From Sipunculus nudus (lineage: Eukaryota; Annelida; Sipuncula; Golfingiida; Sipunculidae), in NCBI GenBank assembly GCA_026874595.1, contig CM049311.1, positions 61,882,453-61,946,452 on the forward strand: a stretch of 64,000 nucleotides of DNA, read 5' to 3'. The stretch's first letter is position 1. Each line of letters starts with the position of its first letter. Shown here piece by piece: positions 36,528 to 48,044 of the stretch. Both the position numbers and the translations under genes were made by a program. The notes beneath the pieces were generated by a model that was not told the origin of the DNA, searched no databases, and saw only the letters and a program-made list of their open reading frames with translations.

Positions 36528-37970
36528 ATGAAAATTTATACATATAATTTGAGGAATATGATCTGCGTTTGCAATAGTGAGACAAATGAGTTTTTGACTA
36601 TATGTGGAAAAATTAATTTTACCTTAAAATCTTTGTTATACCATATGTAACTTGTAACAATGAATCATTTCTTTAACTTTCAAAAAAGGCGTGTTCTGAA
36701 ATTTGACTGGCCACTTGTAATGCTGTTATACATATATGAAGGTTCTATAAATGAAACTGGCTATAACATTACAGAGTATTAAATTGAAAATAGTATATTT
36801 TCACAGTGTGTGCACACTCACTACACACGGGCATTTATCTGAACCATTGAAATTTGTCTAGATAAATTTGAGAAAAATGTAATATAAACAGTAACTCGTA
36901 AATTTTCTTTAATTCATTAAATACTGGGTTATCCAAAGTTAACCCCGACTGAATTTGATATATGAAGACGTTATATTTATTCTGTCGTATAAGTCTTCTG
37001 TCTGAACGGTCAAAACTTTAGATACGTAATCTTTTAAGGGCCGATAATGATGGATAATTGTCATGCATCACAGATGACCATGTGTAGACCCTGTGGTTTT
37101 GCTGGAATACATAAATCACACGATATTTTATTTTATCATTTTATTAAAACTGCAAAGGAAAGTTTCATTTGCAATATCCATCGCTAAACCGATTGTATAG
37201 TAAAACGAAAACTACATGGCAGACACACGACCATAACGTCTTTATTTTTTATTTTATTTTATTTTTCTTTTTCGTTTGTGCACCGACAAGAAAATTAAGT
37301 GAAATGAAATCAGACTTATCACGTACAAGATTCAAGGCCCTAGTCATCGAACACATGCATATGCATGATTTTTCACACAAACCATTTTCATTCGCTGCCC
37401 GTCCTTTCCTTTTATGAATAAGAAACATAACTTGACAGGTTACTAACCACAACTAGACAAAAAAAAAAAACAATTCAACATTTAAAATCGTTTAATAATA
37501 CATGTAATTGTATATGACAATTTAAAATCATGATATATATGAAATAGAAGGTAGAGTTACTCCCGTTGTAAAGTGCTCAATGGCCTACAGTCTAGGTCAG
37601 AGCGGTATAACTCTGAAGAAAAACAACACTGTAAATTCACAACAGTCTGTTTCACGGGATGCGATCCGATCATCCGGTGAATGTGGTTAGAATGAAGTTA
37701 ACGGCATGGTTTGAAAAGCCAAGACTACACGGGATTACGAGATTATGCTTTGTGCGATTCGGGTGGGGGGGGGGGGGGGGGCATGCGAAAGACTAATACT
37801 GATCCTATTGTCCTCGGGAACACAATAGGATTGGTCGGGGTACAAGTGGGATACTGGAACAAAACAGGGCAAAGAGGTTTGTTGTTGTTTTTTTATATAT
37901 ATAATACAAAGATATATTACCAGGATTCTCAATTAGCATAGTTAACTGATTTTGCAATAGGGTCCTGGAA

Positions 37971-38146
37971 GCAGTGAACATATCAGTAGTATACATATGA
38001 TATAAATACACGATATACTATGAAAATACACAATATATAATATATAAGGCAAATATACAATATAAAGGCCAAATATACTATACTACACTCATACCAAGTG
38101 GACCACACTCGATAAACTCACCATAGGGTAGTGGTAACGCCATGTC
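37971..38146 (+). repeat. Left inverted arm (pseudo-LTR)
   Basis: Runs from GCAGTGAACATATCAGTAGT to GGTAGTGGTAACGCCATGTC. Its reverse complement is 38622-38797. Only about four or five differences by eye, in the AAGTGGACCACACTCGATAA portion and nearby. Confidence 0.9.
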
Positions 38147-38150
38147 CCTC

Positions 38151-38554
38151 GGGGGGGGGGGGGGGGGGGGGCGTTGCTATATGTAGGTGTACTGAAGGTG
38201 ATTTCAAGACCAGATACAACAACCACAAACAATCCTTTCGTAACAGATCAAACGCTAAAAACACTGAACTGTCTAAACACATCTGGTCACTAAAAGACAA
38301 CAATATCAATTACAAGCTCTCCTGGGAAATCTCTGCCAAGGCAGCACCCTAGTTCTGTGGGACGAGAAAGTGTGATCTCTGTTTGTCCGAAAAGCTACCT
38401 ATAGCAAGCCCCCCCCCCCCCCCCCCGGATCATTGTTGAACTCAAGAGCTCCAAGTGCCGCCATCAAAACAAATTCCCCCTGAAATGTTTTAAAACCTAG
38501 CATTCTTACTAATATTCTACGTGCCCCCTCATCCAACCCCCCCCCCCCCCCCCC
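38151..38554. repeat. G21, C18 and C18 homopolymers within the Penelope relic
   Basis: G run 38151-38171, C runs 38409-38426 and 38537-38554. Another G17 run lies just outside at 37765-37781. Homopolymers this long are prone to slippage, so exact lengths may be wrong. Confidence 0.85.
38172..38420 (+). pseudogene. GIY-YIG endonuclease fragment of a Penelope-like element
   Basis: Readable protein: TEGDFKTRYNNHKQSFRNRS, then NTELSKHIWSLKDNNINYKL and SWEISAKAAP, stop, then in another frame CDLCLSEKLPI. This is the conserved C-terminal GIY-YIG/zinc region of Penelope elements. The YIG signature itself appears as Tyr-Val-Gly in the -1 frame just before TEGDF (TATGTAGGT at about 38178), so a 1-nt deletion separates it. 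A later piece, KCRHQNKFPLKCFK-like (38455-38495), fits the element's C-terminus. Confidence 0.82.
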
Positions 38555-38621
38555 ACGAGGATCCGCTGGGCAGACTTACCTGCTCAGGTAGTTGTTCTCT
38601 CACTGCTTTGCAGTGTTGAGT

Positions 38622-38797
38622 GACATGGCGTTACCACTACCCTATGGTGAGTTCATCGAGTGGAGTTCACTTGGTATGAGTATAGTATAGTATATTTGGC
38701 CTTTATATTGTATATTTGCCTTATATATTATATATTGTGTATTTTCATAGTATATCGTGTATTTATATCATATGTATACTACTGATATGTTCACTGC
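38622..38797 (-). repeat. Right inverted arm (pseudo-LTR)
   Basis: GACATGGCGTTACCACTACC to GATATGTTCACTGC, inverted partner of 37971-38146. Same length, no indels seen. Confidence 0.9.
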
Positions 38798-39706
38798 TTA
38801 TTTCTGCGTGATTGTCACTGGGACACTCATTTACATGAGTTACACGGCTGTTGGAGACCAGTGGAAAACAGAAACTAAATGTCGTACGGCCATTTAAGAA
38901 ATTGAGGAGGAGCGCTGGACAGTAGTTGACTTGTAAAGAGTACCCATATTAGTATGGCCTGGTAATTATTCAGGCCGCGGTTACGGGAAGAATCTGAGGT
39001 TCACAACAATGGTGTATTATGTTGGTAAAATAAATAAATATAAAGATACTATTTTTCCATGTTATGACGGGCTATTAGCTATAACCTGTCCATTTATTAT
39101 ACAAAGGTTCATATGTTAATTGTATATCTATTTTATCATATGTTTTTAAATTGTAGCAGGATCTCATAAAAATCTGCATTTGCTGAATGAGCTATACTGT
39201 TGAAATATATTGTAATAAATAAATAAATAATATATAAATATCCCATGGAAGATGTCCATATAACAGGCATTTAAGACAAAATATGTTAGACGAATGTATT
39301 GGTCCGGCAGCGACTAAAAGATCCTGGTTTGGTCATGATTTGGGTGCGGCAATACGATGGGACGATCTGTCACCGTGTATTGTCTTCCTTCTTCATGACT
39401 GGAAAACCCATCTCAGGCGAAACGTTACCCAGGTCTGGGATATTATTAAAAAGTCGCAAGTTAATAAAACCGTCTAATAGTGTAGCTTGAGAGAAAAACG
39501 TAAGAACAATATAGGTCAATTGTCAGATAATTCTTATTCATAAATGAGTGTATATGCCTTTGGCAATCTCGAAATTGCAAATATTTGATAACTAAATCGG
39601 GTGCTAACACCAAAATTGTCCTGCTCCCATTCAATCTTACCATTCGCCTGGCTTGCTTTCTTATATACACACACACACATACACACACACACACATATAT
39701 ATATAA

Positions 39707-39738
<32 letters not shown>

Positions 39739-39914
39739 AAGAATTACCAAGAAAGCTCCAGGCAGTATAACTAACCAACAATGAATGCATTACCAGAAAG
39801 ATACAAAATCCAAAACCTCATACCAGATTGTTACACTTTACAAGAGCAGGAATAAAAGTCAACACTACATGTGCACAAAAATACTAAAATTGTAAACAGC
39901 GTCCGGTTAAATAA
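38798..39914. other. No gene supported
   Basis: Contains two overlapping short frames at 39283-39490 with no recognisable domain and a CA/TA array at 39667-39736. Confidence 0.4.
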
Positions 39915-40080
39915 TCCCAAGACGCCCCAGACTGGCAGTATTGGACCCAGACCGAAAGCACTGGTGACCAACAGGCGGCACGGGACCCCTACTAGTGTAC
40001 ACTATTCCCCGACTGTCGGCACTGGTCCCCGACTGGTGTCACTGGTAAGCCTACCGGACTGACGGCACCGGTCCCCGACC
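39915..40080 (+). repeat. Degenerate minisatellite of CGGCACTGGTCCCCGACTG units
   Basis: Units of about 20-24 bases (GACTGTCGGCACTGGTCCCC, GACTGACGGCACCGGTCCCC and weaker ones to the left) give a GC-rich island in AT-rich DNA. The short ORF across it (39871-40062) is a by-product. Confidence 0.6.
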
Positions 40081-40497
40081 ATTTCTGTGTTTTTATTGAC
40101 TAAACTTGTTTCTAGCAACAATAATTTATATGACTGGCAATGACCATAATATTAGCGGAGTACTTATGCATTTTGCTATTGAAAATCAAACTGAAATATT
40201 ATATTGAATAATCAGAAATTAAAGGTGAAGTGTAATGATATTTTAAGATTTCTGGTGAATCACACATATCGATGAAGAATGGCTTTATTTACAATAATGC
40301 AACATCCATTTAAAGATATCTTAGATAAAACAGCCTTAAAATCAGGAAACGTTCTGTTTATCGAGGAGGGCTGCTTCAGCTACCAAGCTTTTGACTTTTG
40401 CACACGGCCCGCATATGTTACCGCATCATGCAAAGCCATCGTCCGGAATCATTCAAGACAAGTGCACGTATGAGCATGCTGAGTTGAAAACGAAAGG

Positions 40498-40769
40498 CCT
40501 CATTCACACCTCCTGGGGGGTCTTCCGGGGCTGCCATAAAACACGGAACGCGGAACAGGGGCTAAAATAAAATATTAACAAATCGCATTTGTTGAAATAC
40601 GTTTATTACTATAAATTGTGTCATGAAACATTCACCCGTTTAAAGTTTGACACTTTATGCCTTGGTTTCGGTCCGTTCCGTAAATTAGGCCCCTGTACCA
40701 CATTCCATGTTCCGGTCCGTTCCGTGTTTTAGGCCCCGAGCGTAGTGAATGCACCAGGCGGTGTCCTGG
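40498..40769. mobile_element. Foldback/MITE-like element with ACACGGAACG arms
   Basis: The left part has CATTCACACCTCCTGG, GGGGCTGCC and AAAACACGGAACGCGGAAC. The right part carries the inverted versions GTTCCGGTCCGTTCCGTGTT, AGGCCCCGAG and AGTGAATGCACCAGG. Arms of about 60-70 bases are imperfect. No coding capacity. Confidence 0.55.
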
Positions 40770-41756
40770 CATGGCTCATCTTCCTAAGGCTAATTTCTTT
40801 TACTTCAAATTGTTACCTTCACTGTGATAAACTATCAATATTCTTACCGAGTTACTTTACATGCTGAACCAGTGAGCGAATAAACAAATTGTTACAGTTC
40901 ACCTTTAATTACTAAGACTTACCAAAGCTGTTATAAGTAATGTCCTTAGAGAACTGCAAGAGTATGATAAAGAATTATGAAACTTCAACACACTTTGTAA
41001 ATTTTGAATACCATTTTATAGTAAAACATCGATTTCCAAATAATTTTTGAACGAGCATTTGAAAATGTATATACCGGTACTTGTTGGTCATAGATAAATT
41101 TAGTTATAGCGCCAATGCAATCTAAATTTTCTTTTTAAGCCTCTCTATTGCTCATGTTTTCAGACATTTCTAGTTTAGTCTTAGTAAACTTATTTTCTGC
41201 TTGTAACTTTTACTTGGCTGTCCTTATAGTTTTCGGTGTTCGTCCCTGGTGGGTGGTCGCTAATGGGATCTTAACTTCCATGGGTATATGGTTCTGCTGA
41301 CTTTACTGGTGTGTGACGGTTCGTTTCTTATACTGTTGGTAGGCGGCGCACCAGCGGTAAGCTGATGAATGATTAATTGATTGTCTTTTATTCCTCCGAG
41401 ATCGAAGAGTACAATACAACGATATTTGTTATAATAATATATAAAATAGTAATCAGATTTCACAAAAGGTATTAAACGAAACTAGACTGAACAAAACCGG
41501 CACATAAATAAAGAGTTACAAATCAATTAGTACATGAATTACATGATAGTTATATAAGACAAGCATATATAATCTACCGAGTCTTCTTATACAGTTTTAA
41601 GATAACTGGCTAAAGTATAAAAGGGATATATTCATGAGTTAGGCAAAATATTAATACACCAAAAAAAATAATAAGATATATTACTGTAGAAAAAATAGAG
41701 GAATACAAGTATCGCCGACATCAGTAATTAATTGAAAGAATCACATTTTAGGTACC

Positions 41757-42716
41757 TTATTTGATAAGAAAATCATATTTGTCAGGCCAGATGGATGATA
41801 TTACAGAGTACAAAGATTGAATAACCATGGAAACCTTATACAAAAATATTACATGCTCCTGGCTACTGATTTGTGAAAATTCTCTCCCCATTAGAATAAG
41901 AAACAAATCGACATCCTCTAGATTATATAAGTAAGATGATGCGTTTACAGAAAAAGTATCGTTTATAAACATCCATAAGTTTTCGCGTTCCATAGATGTT
42001 GCGTCACACATTATAATTGCATGAAAGACTGGATTTTTGAACATTTGTCCACATAAATGACATAACAGTGGAGGCGCATCCTGCTTAAGATGTTCACACG
42101 CGGCAAGCAGTTTGACGAGACATGAAAAACTATTCAGTGACCTTTGTACTTCAAGGGCATAATACCACAGATCAGATGGAACAAGACAGTCTGGTTTTAT
42201 TTTGTGAAACACACCTAAGCATTTATATGTACTGACATTCGCCTGATATGATTTATATTCTACCTCAACAATTGCTTTTGTGACCACACTGGTCCATTTA
42301 CCTTTCGTGGGGGAAATGCCAAACTTAAGGAATTGAAAAACATAATGGTAAAGACCATATTTATACACAGTGGATATTAAATTAGGTACACAACTGTAAG
42401 TCCGTTCCCTTCCCAGAAAACTAATGATTCTGTATTTAGAGATTCTTTGAGAAAGGGATTTTATCGGCCTAAAACAGAGTCTGCCAAAGAACAACAGCTT
42501 TTGGCGGTCTATAAAGGCTTCAATACGTGGTAAACCTAGAAGGCTAAGAGCTACCGCGGAGTGGATCCTCCAATGAAGTCCCTGTATAAGTTTTACACAG
42601 AATCTGTGCATATGTTCAAATTTGATTACATCAGAGTTAGTTAAGGAGCACCATAACTCACATCCATAGAGTGCCTTGGGTAATACACAGCATTTATATA
42701 ATTTAACACTGGTCAA
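41757..42716 (-). pseudogene. LINE ORF2 C-terminal portion
   Basis: 319-codon open frame continuing the RT protein after the homopolymer frameshift. It begins near TSVKLYKCCVLPKALYGCEL (the post-RT thumb region common to these LINEs) and ends with a Cys/His-rich segment (CHLCGQMFKNPVFHAIIMC) like the terminal zinc knuckle of many mollusc LINEs. Its length and openness suggest fairly recent activity despite the frameshift. Confidence 0.82.
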
Positions 42717-43468
42717 GGGTTTTTTTTTTCTCTTGGTCGCACTCCAGCTCCAAGTAAAGATAAAAACACGCCCTTTCCTTTGTAACTTGCATTTGAGGCA
42801 CTCTCTCCGGAAGATAAAGAAGCCTGCAACAATATACCCAAATGTTTTACAGTTCTCTTTTGAGTTAATAATTTACCATCTAACTTCCATGTTCGCAAAC
42901 ATCGTGATGTCTGAAATGTCTGAACACTTTCCCCAAACACCATCACGGCAGTTTTTTCTGGGTTAAAATTAAAGCGCCATTGACAGGAATACTTAAAGCA
43001 AATATTAATCATACGCTGAAGGGCCCCAGGCGACAGAGAGAGAAGCGCTATATCGTCGGCTTGCGTTGGTGACCCTACGTATATGTTATCTATTGACGCA
43101 CCGTTTTTACTGTGTCTCAACTCTAGTAATAAATCGTTAATAAATACATTGTACAGCCAAGGAGATAATACTCCGCCTTGTCTGACAGATTGTGACAGAG
43201 AGAACCAGTTGCTTACGACTCCATTGTATAAGACCGCACTTTCCATCCCAGAACAGCGTTCAAGTATTAATCGCCAAAGTTTTCCACAGATACCTAATCG
43301 GTATAACTTGACATAGAGACCAGAATGCCATACGCGGTCAAAAGCCTTGCTACTATCTAAAAAGCAAGCAACAACTTTAGACTTTCGTTCGAGGCAATGG
43401 GAGACACATTCTAATAAATTAAATGAAGCATTAATAGCACCAATGCCCGACTGAAATGCACATGGCAT
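42713..43468 (-). pseudogene. LINE reverse transcriptase core
   Basis: 251-codon open piece of reverse transcriptase. Motifs in order: FLDSSKAFDRVWH (RT block A with the catalytic Asp), VRQGGVLSPWLYNVFINDLL (block B), QADDIALLS (block C: the ADD catalytic pair is kept, with Ala-Asp-Asp preceded by Gln where Tyr or Phe-Ala is usual), WRFNFNPEKTAVMVFG (block D) and WKLDGKLL...VKHLGILL (block E). It ends at a run of ten A (minus strand, 42720-42729), where the frame shifts into the downstream piece. Confidence 0.88.
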
Positions 43469-43766
43469 ATCATCAGGAAATGGGATACGTTTTAATAATA
43501 TATATATTTCCTTATTCTCTTCATAATTAGGATTTCAATTAATTTATAAATACATGGAAGCAGTGTTATCCCACGATAATTATCGGGGTAAGATTTGCTT
43601 TTCATAGGATTTTTTAAGACTGTGATAATGACCTCTTTTCATATTAAGGGGAATTATCTCAACAGAAAGAAATTGAAGGGAACGACAAGGTGATTATAAA
43701 GTTCTTGGCCCCCATACAACACATGTTCATTAGTTATAGTATCAAAACTACAGGCTCTACCTTTCG

Positions 43767-44258
43767 TTAAATCACGAGTTGCCTCCATAAGTTCATATGA
43801 GGTAATTGGAACATCCAAAATAATTTGCCTGTGGTTGCGTGAAGCGGTAAGACATATAGCTCTAATTCAGACTCAACATTTGCTTTAAATTTATCATCGT
43901 AATGAGGATACTTATGTTCAGCATACAATTTACCAAAGTAGTTTGCCCATCCCTCACAAATCAATGATGGATCACGCTCTGTGTGAGAATTAAATTTTAT
44001 TCCAGTAATCACGTTAGCTACCTGTCTCTTTCTCTTTCGAACTAAGTACTAGAATCTGTCTATGTCAAAATCTGATGCTTCATCCACACTTTCAAATAAC
44101 TGACGTTCTTGTTCAATAAAATAATTTCTCATTGCTTTTCTGAAATCGCGTTTAGCTGCTTTATAATTTACATAAGAAGGAAAATTTGCTTCTCTAGGTT
44201 TCCCTTCTTTGATCCAGATCAATCGGTTCAGTTTCATCTTATCATGAAAGGATTTCAT
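43767..44258 (-). pseudogene. LINE ORF2 endonuclease-RT linker fragments
   Basis: Two open pieces: 44258-44049 (KREANFPSYVNYKAAKRDFR region) and 44012-43767 (SLICEGWANYFGKLYAEHKY). They match the linker region before the RT fingers in LINEs of this kind. They are separated by a frame break. No endonuclease domain could be read upstream, so the copy is probably 5'-truncated near 44400. Confidence 0.7.
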
Positions 44259-45374
44259 CTGTATCCGCCAACGTGGTTTAAGATATGGTTTAAACTTTTT
44301 ACATGGAACATGTTTTTAGGCACTAAGCTTTAACGCATTTATCAGCTTCTCATATAACATTCAGGAATTTTATCACGAGTCGCTATTTCAACACTTGGAG
44401 GGATTATATCTTTTAGCATTAACTTCAGGCATGATCTGTATGCAGTCAATTGATCTTCGTTCATTTTATTCCAATTTAGTATAAATTTTTTAACGTGACC
44501 TAAAAAGTGACCTTAACCATTGGCATGTATATAATAACAGGTAGATGATGGCATAAACATAAATTCTTAAATTTGTGGTGGGTCAGACTACGCCTTTTCA
44601 TAAAAAGGCTGGACTGTAAGACAACAATCGCGCACTAGAAGGTAGGACGTAGCACAGTGGTTAACATATTGGACAATGGTATGGTAAATTATCGATATAA
44701 TATAAAAAGTGCTTGGCGACAGGTTCCTATTACTGTGTATAAAAAAAACCGGAAATCCAGAAGGATTAATTACGACAGATTCTTCTCATCGTACGGCTAC
44801 CGTCATTTTCAGAAATTACCAATGCCATTGACAGACTATGGGATGCGCGATTTTAGAAACCCTAATGCCTTGGTGATGTACACCTTTTTGTAATGAGCGA
44901 ACGACCGCTACCTGATCGGGGTTCAATAAGTCTTCAATGTAAGGCATGGTTCATTCATAAATCATTCAAAGATCCCCCTAATAATGTTGTTCCACCAGAT
45001 TTTTTTTCATAGAAATTCATGCTAAACTATATATATATATACAGACGTAAGAGAATCAACCTGCGGTAAAAATGATGATTCCATCAGGGAGGCACCAAAT
45101 AGGGTAACTGGGGTTACGACATACCACCACTGGAGCAATGCAACAAAGCCTGTAATGTCAGCACAGCAGGTCGGATCGCTTCCGGTTGAACCAGGGCCGT
45201 TGAGGAAACAATGACTGTAGACTCATGACAAGGTTTGTCTCGGACGGCTCGGAGTGACATACTTTGAAACAACCTTTTCATGCCACATCATACATGAGTA
45301 AACAATTATCTCAGGAGAGGTCGGTGTAATCAGAAGAATCCTCCCGGATATAATGGAATGGAATGTCGCTTGCC

Positions 45375-45377
<3 letters not shown>

Positions 45378-45449
<72 letters not shown>
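45378..45449. repeat. (TA)n microsatellite abutting a transposon end
   Basis: Perfect TA array ending exactly where the CAG of the Tigger-like TIR begins, consistent with insertion into a TA-rich target. Confidence 0.95.
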
Positions 45450-45452
<3 letters not shown>

Positions 45453-46510
45453 TCAGGTTTAGTTATAACGGGGTCTATTACTGCGACAGACTCGAGTTAA
45501 GTACAAATCTCTGTGGAACGAACGGGTGAAAGTTAAAATTGGCTTTGATATAACGGAACAACGTCGCCCCTATGCACACTCGTTTTTACGAACTAGAATG
45601 ACGGCGGTCAGGTCAAGTTGCCCGAGTCGTTTGATCTTTGTTAATCCCAGCCGATAATGACCGGTTAATTTATACATGACAGGGCAGGTTTTCACACCAA
45701 GGCCATGAACGAGTGATTATGACCCTGCTGTTTACTCTCCGTCTCGGTTGAGCGCAACCTTCGTTCACACCTCGCGTATTGCTTGATTAGTGAGTGAGAT
45801 CGATATCAAATTGTTTGGTAAATAACCTCGTCACATAACTCATTGATTGAGAATCAAAATATACAATAAATTATGTTAAGCCAAAAAATCATGACATATT
45901 TATCCAAACAATTTCGCTTTGTAAAATTAGTAAAAATAGAATAGGATCTGGCTCATATGACGAATTAAGTCACGATATTCAGGATGGATCAACCGTCAGC
46001 AAAGAGACGTCATTGCCATTTCTGACCCACAGAAAACTGAAGTTTGCCAGTACAAGAATACACATCCGAAGGCTACTATTGAGACCATCATCAACCATTT
46101 CCACGGCTTATGGAATTTAAAGTTGGGAAAGTCAGCAGTCCCCGATATCCTGAGCGCAGCAGACAAGTTGTTAGGTGTCGCCAGCGATTCAAGCCAGGTG
46201 ATCCTATTTCTCGGGGAGGGGGGGGGGGGCATGGAGAACCGGAGGAGGCACAATTCATGCCGGTGACTGAAAAGCGAGCACATGGGGTTGCCATCAACGA
46301 CGAAATGCTGCAAGAGAAGGCAAGAACTTTCGGCGAGAATCTCGGCATCACTGGGTTTCAGTATTCTAAGGGATGGTTGACCAGATCTAAACAACGCCAT
46401 GGGGAAGCTGCAAGCGCCAACGGAAAAGCAAAAGCAGTGTCAAAAGCAGAGGGAGGGTGGAACTACATGGCGTATACTTCGCGTGCCTGGTACATAAATA
46501 GGTCCCTTTA
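45450..46510 (+). mobile_element. Pogo/Tigger-like DNA transposon relic with transposase N-terminus
   Basis: It begins right after a (TA)n array with CAGTCAGGTTTAGTTATAAC, which has the CAG start and TATAACG composition of Tigger-type TIRs (TA target). From 45983 a broken frame reads DQPSAKRRHC, then THPKATIETIINHFHG, KLGKSAVPDILSAADKLLG (Psq/CENP-B-type HTH), a frame change at a G-run (about 46216), then AHGVAINDEMLQEKARTFGE and FQYSKGWLTRSKQRHGE (CENP-B DNA-binding HTH). The DDE catalytic domain and right TIR are not found; the sequence after 46500 is a different repeat. It is inactive. Confidence 0.78.
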
Positions 46511-47450
46511 ATTAACTAACACCATGGGATTTTGCGAACGTCAAATGTCTTTAATCTCTTCATATGGTCATCATATAACACACACGCCTTATCGAACAAA
46601 ATAATGGTCATGACGCTCATAACACCAGACTTGCGGTAATCCTACCGATTTACATCACAAATAATGCGGGCACCAATATATCTTTAAAGGGAGCGGGAGA
46701 GTCACTTGGGAATGGTCTATTAAATGGCAAATAATTACTTTAATAAGAAACTTGTTAACTAGTAAAACATTGGAGTAGTAGGTTATATGTTTATAATGCT
46801 AAATGATAACATTACTGCAGTAATGAGGTAAAAGACAGATCTCGCAATAATTAAAAACAAATGGCTGGAATGCTTCCTCCAGTTAACAGTTAAATATTGC
46901 TATTATATCGGACATATAAAATATAAAGTTTGATATCTGCTGATAATGGCCTTAATGGGACACTTTAAAACACTTTAAAGGACAATTACTCAGAACCATC
47001 TCAGACCACTTACTGCTTTTGCCTTATTAGGGCAGCCTGTGTGTTGTCATACGGCATGTTCATCGGTAAACCGTGTAATATCATGTAGAAAACGTAATCT
47101 AGACGTAATAGGCTATAATGTGGAAAAAGTATCTAATCAAGACCGTTGAAAGTGAAAAGTTAACAGTATTTCATTTGAAAATGAGATTTCTCGACCGGTT
47201 GATCGGAATCAACACATAATCCATACAGTATGCGGAGTTCTCTTATAATTAGTTGTAGCCACACCTTGAATCTGAATTTCCCTTGAGTTTTCGAACTTTC
47301 CCCCTTCCATGAAGCACATCAATGCACATCCATGTTCTTGATAAATGATACCTTATTATTTGAGGCATATTTCCCAGGAGCTTCAATTTCCCTGCCTTAC
47401 AAGTGTAAGATCCAGGCTAAACCTGTCTGTCCGTCTGTCTGTCTGTCTCT
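46500..47450 (+). repeat. Tandem duplication of non-coding DNA, left copy
   Basis: Blocks 46500-46830 and 47035-47450 match 48875-49205 and 50035-50445. Shared landmarks are AACACCAGACTT, AATCCTA-CGATTTACA, GTTGTCATACGGCA, AATCTAGACGTAATA and TTAGTTGTAGCCACACCTTG, and both end in a CTGTCT-rich stretch. No open frame is conserved between copies. Confidence 0.75.
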
Positions 47451-47459
47451 CTCTCTCCC

Positions 47460-47493
<34 letters not shown>

Positions 47494-47503
47494 TATATTT
47501 ATT

Positions 47504-47545
<42 letters not shown>
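47460..47545. repeat. (TA)n microsatellite, interrupted
   Basis: TA array broken by a short AAATAAATATATATTTATTT-like segment. It follows a CTGTCT/CTCT stretch at the end of the left duplicated block. Confidence 0.9.
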
Positions 47546-47547
<2 letters not shown>

Positions 47548-48044
47548 TCGTAATCGGTGATTGAAAAAAAGACCGATCATAAATTTTAATCGATTATTTT
47601 TATATACGTTATATATAACCTTGAAATATGCTGTATACTATTTCCAGTGGTGATACATCGTACCCCATTTGACGCCTCCGAGAAGGCATAATCATTTATA
47701 CTGCAGGCTGTTTTCTCTTAGCTCTGTAGTAGTTTGACATGAACTATAATGAAGATACGAAATTCCAATGTAACAATTTCTTAACTTTTGCATCTGTTTC
47801 ATCTATATGCACGATTCCGTGTACTGAGACAGGAATAAATTGACATCTCAGTATCGACGTATCAATGTTTTTCTCCTGTTGTTTTCTAGTTGAGGAAATG
47901 TATGTTTTTCTCAGGAGGATTTCCGAATAAGCCAGTCAAATGTAAGACTGTATTGCCTTATGAAAGCTCACGATCAGGCTTATTCCTTTACCCGCCCAAG
48001 CAAAACGAAATTTCTGAATTCAGATATAAAATCACGAACGAATA

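Larger units (their letters stand above)
35141..37546 (+). repeat. Segmental duplication unit 2 around GT10 copy 2
   Basis: Partner of 22479-25280. The shared 3' flank includes the rare stretch with the TTTATGAAT and CACCGACAAGAAAAT segments near 37270-37430 (near 25040-25190 in unit 1). Net length differs mainly through the missing stem block and small indels. Confidence 0.85.
37971..38797 (+). mobile_element. Penelope-like element relic with inverted pseudo-LTR arms
   Basis: Two 176-bp arms (37971-38146 and 38622-38797) are inverted copies with only a few mismatches. The 475-bp centre encodes a GIY-YIG endonuclease fragment (38172-38420). Penelope elements are retroelements with RT plus a C-terminal GIY-YIG nuclease, often framed by direct or inverted pseudo-LTRs. 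The RT part is absent. The left arm joins the nuclease fragment through a G21 run. Confidence 0.8.
41480..44400 (-). mobile_element. Non-LTR retrotransposon (LINE), decayed
   Basis: Minus-strand LINE relic. In order along the element: linker fragment with YVNYKAAKRDFRKAMR (44258-44049); a piece with WANYFGKLYAEHKYPH (44012-43767); a disrupted NPDNYRGITLLP-like segment (about 43640-43550); the RT core (43468-42713); and a C-terminal part (42716-41757). Breaks include several frameshifts. The element ends were not fixed; the 3' limit near 41400-41480 is a guess, and no clean poly-A or target duplication was seen. The clade (Jockey/CR1/I-like rather than RTE) is uncertain. Confidence 0.85.

Noticed and set aside
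37711-37941. Open frame with a poly-Gly tract
   Set aside because: The glycines come from a G17 homopolymer; not a real protein.
39283-39490. Two overlapping frames that might be a transposase fragment
   Set aside because: I tried to fit Tc1/mariner and other DDE motifs and found none; the evidence is too weak to name it.
44640-44720. Possible tRNA-derived SINE with an A-box-like GTAGCACAGTGGTTAA
   Set aside because: No B box at the proper distance and no tail; a chance match is likely.
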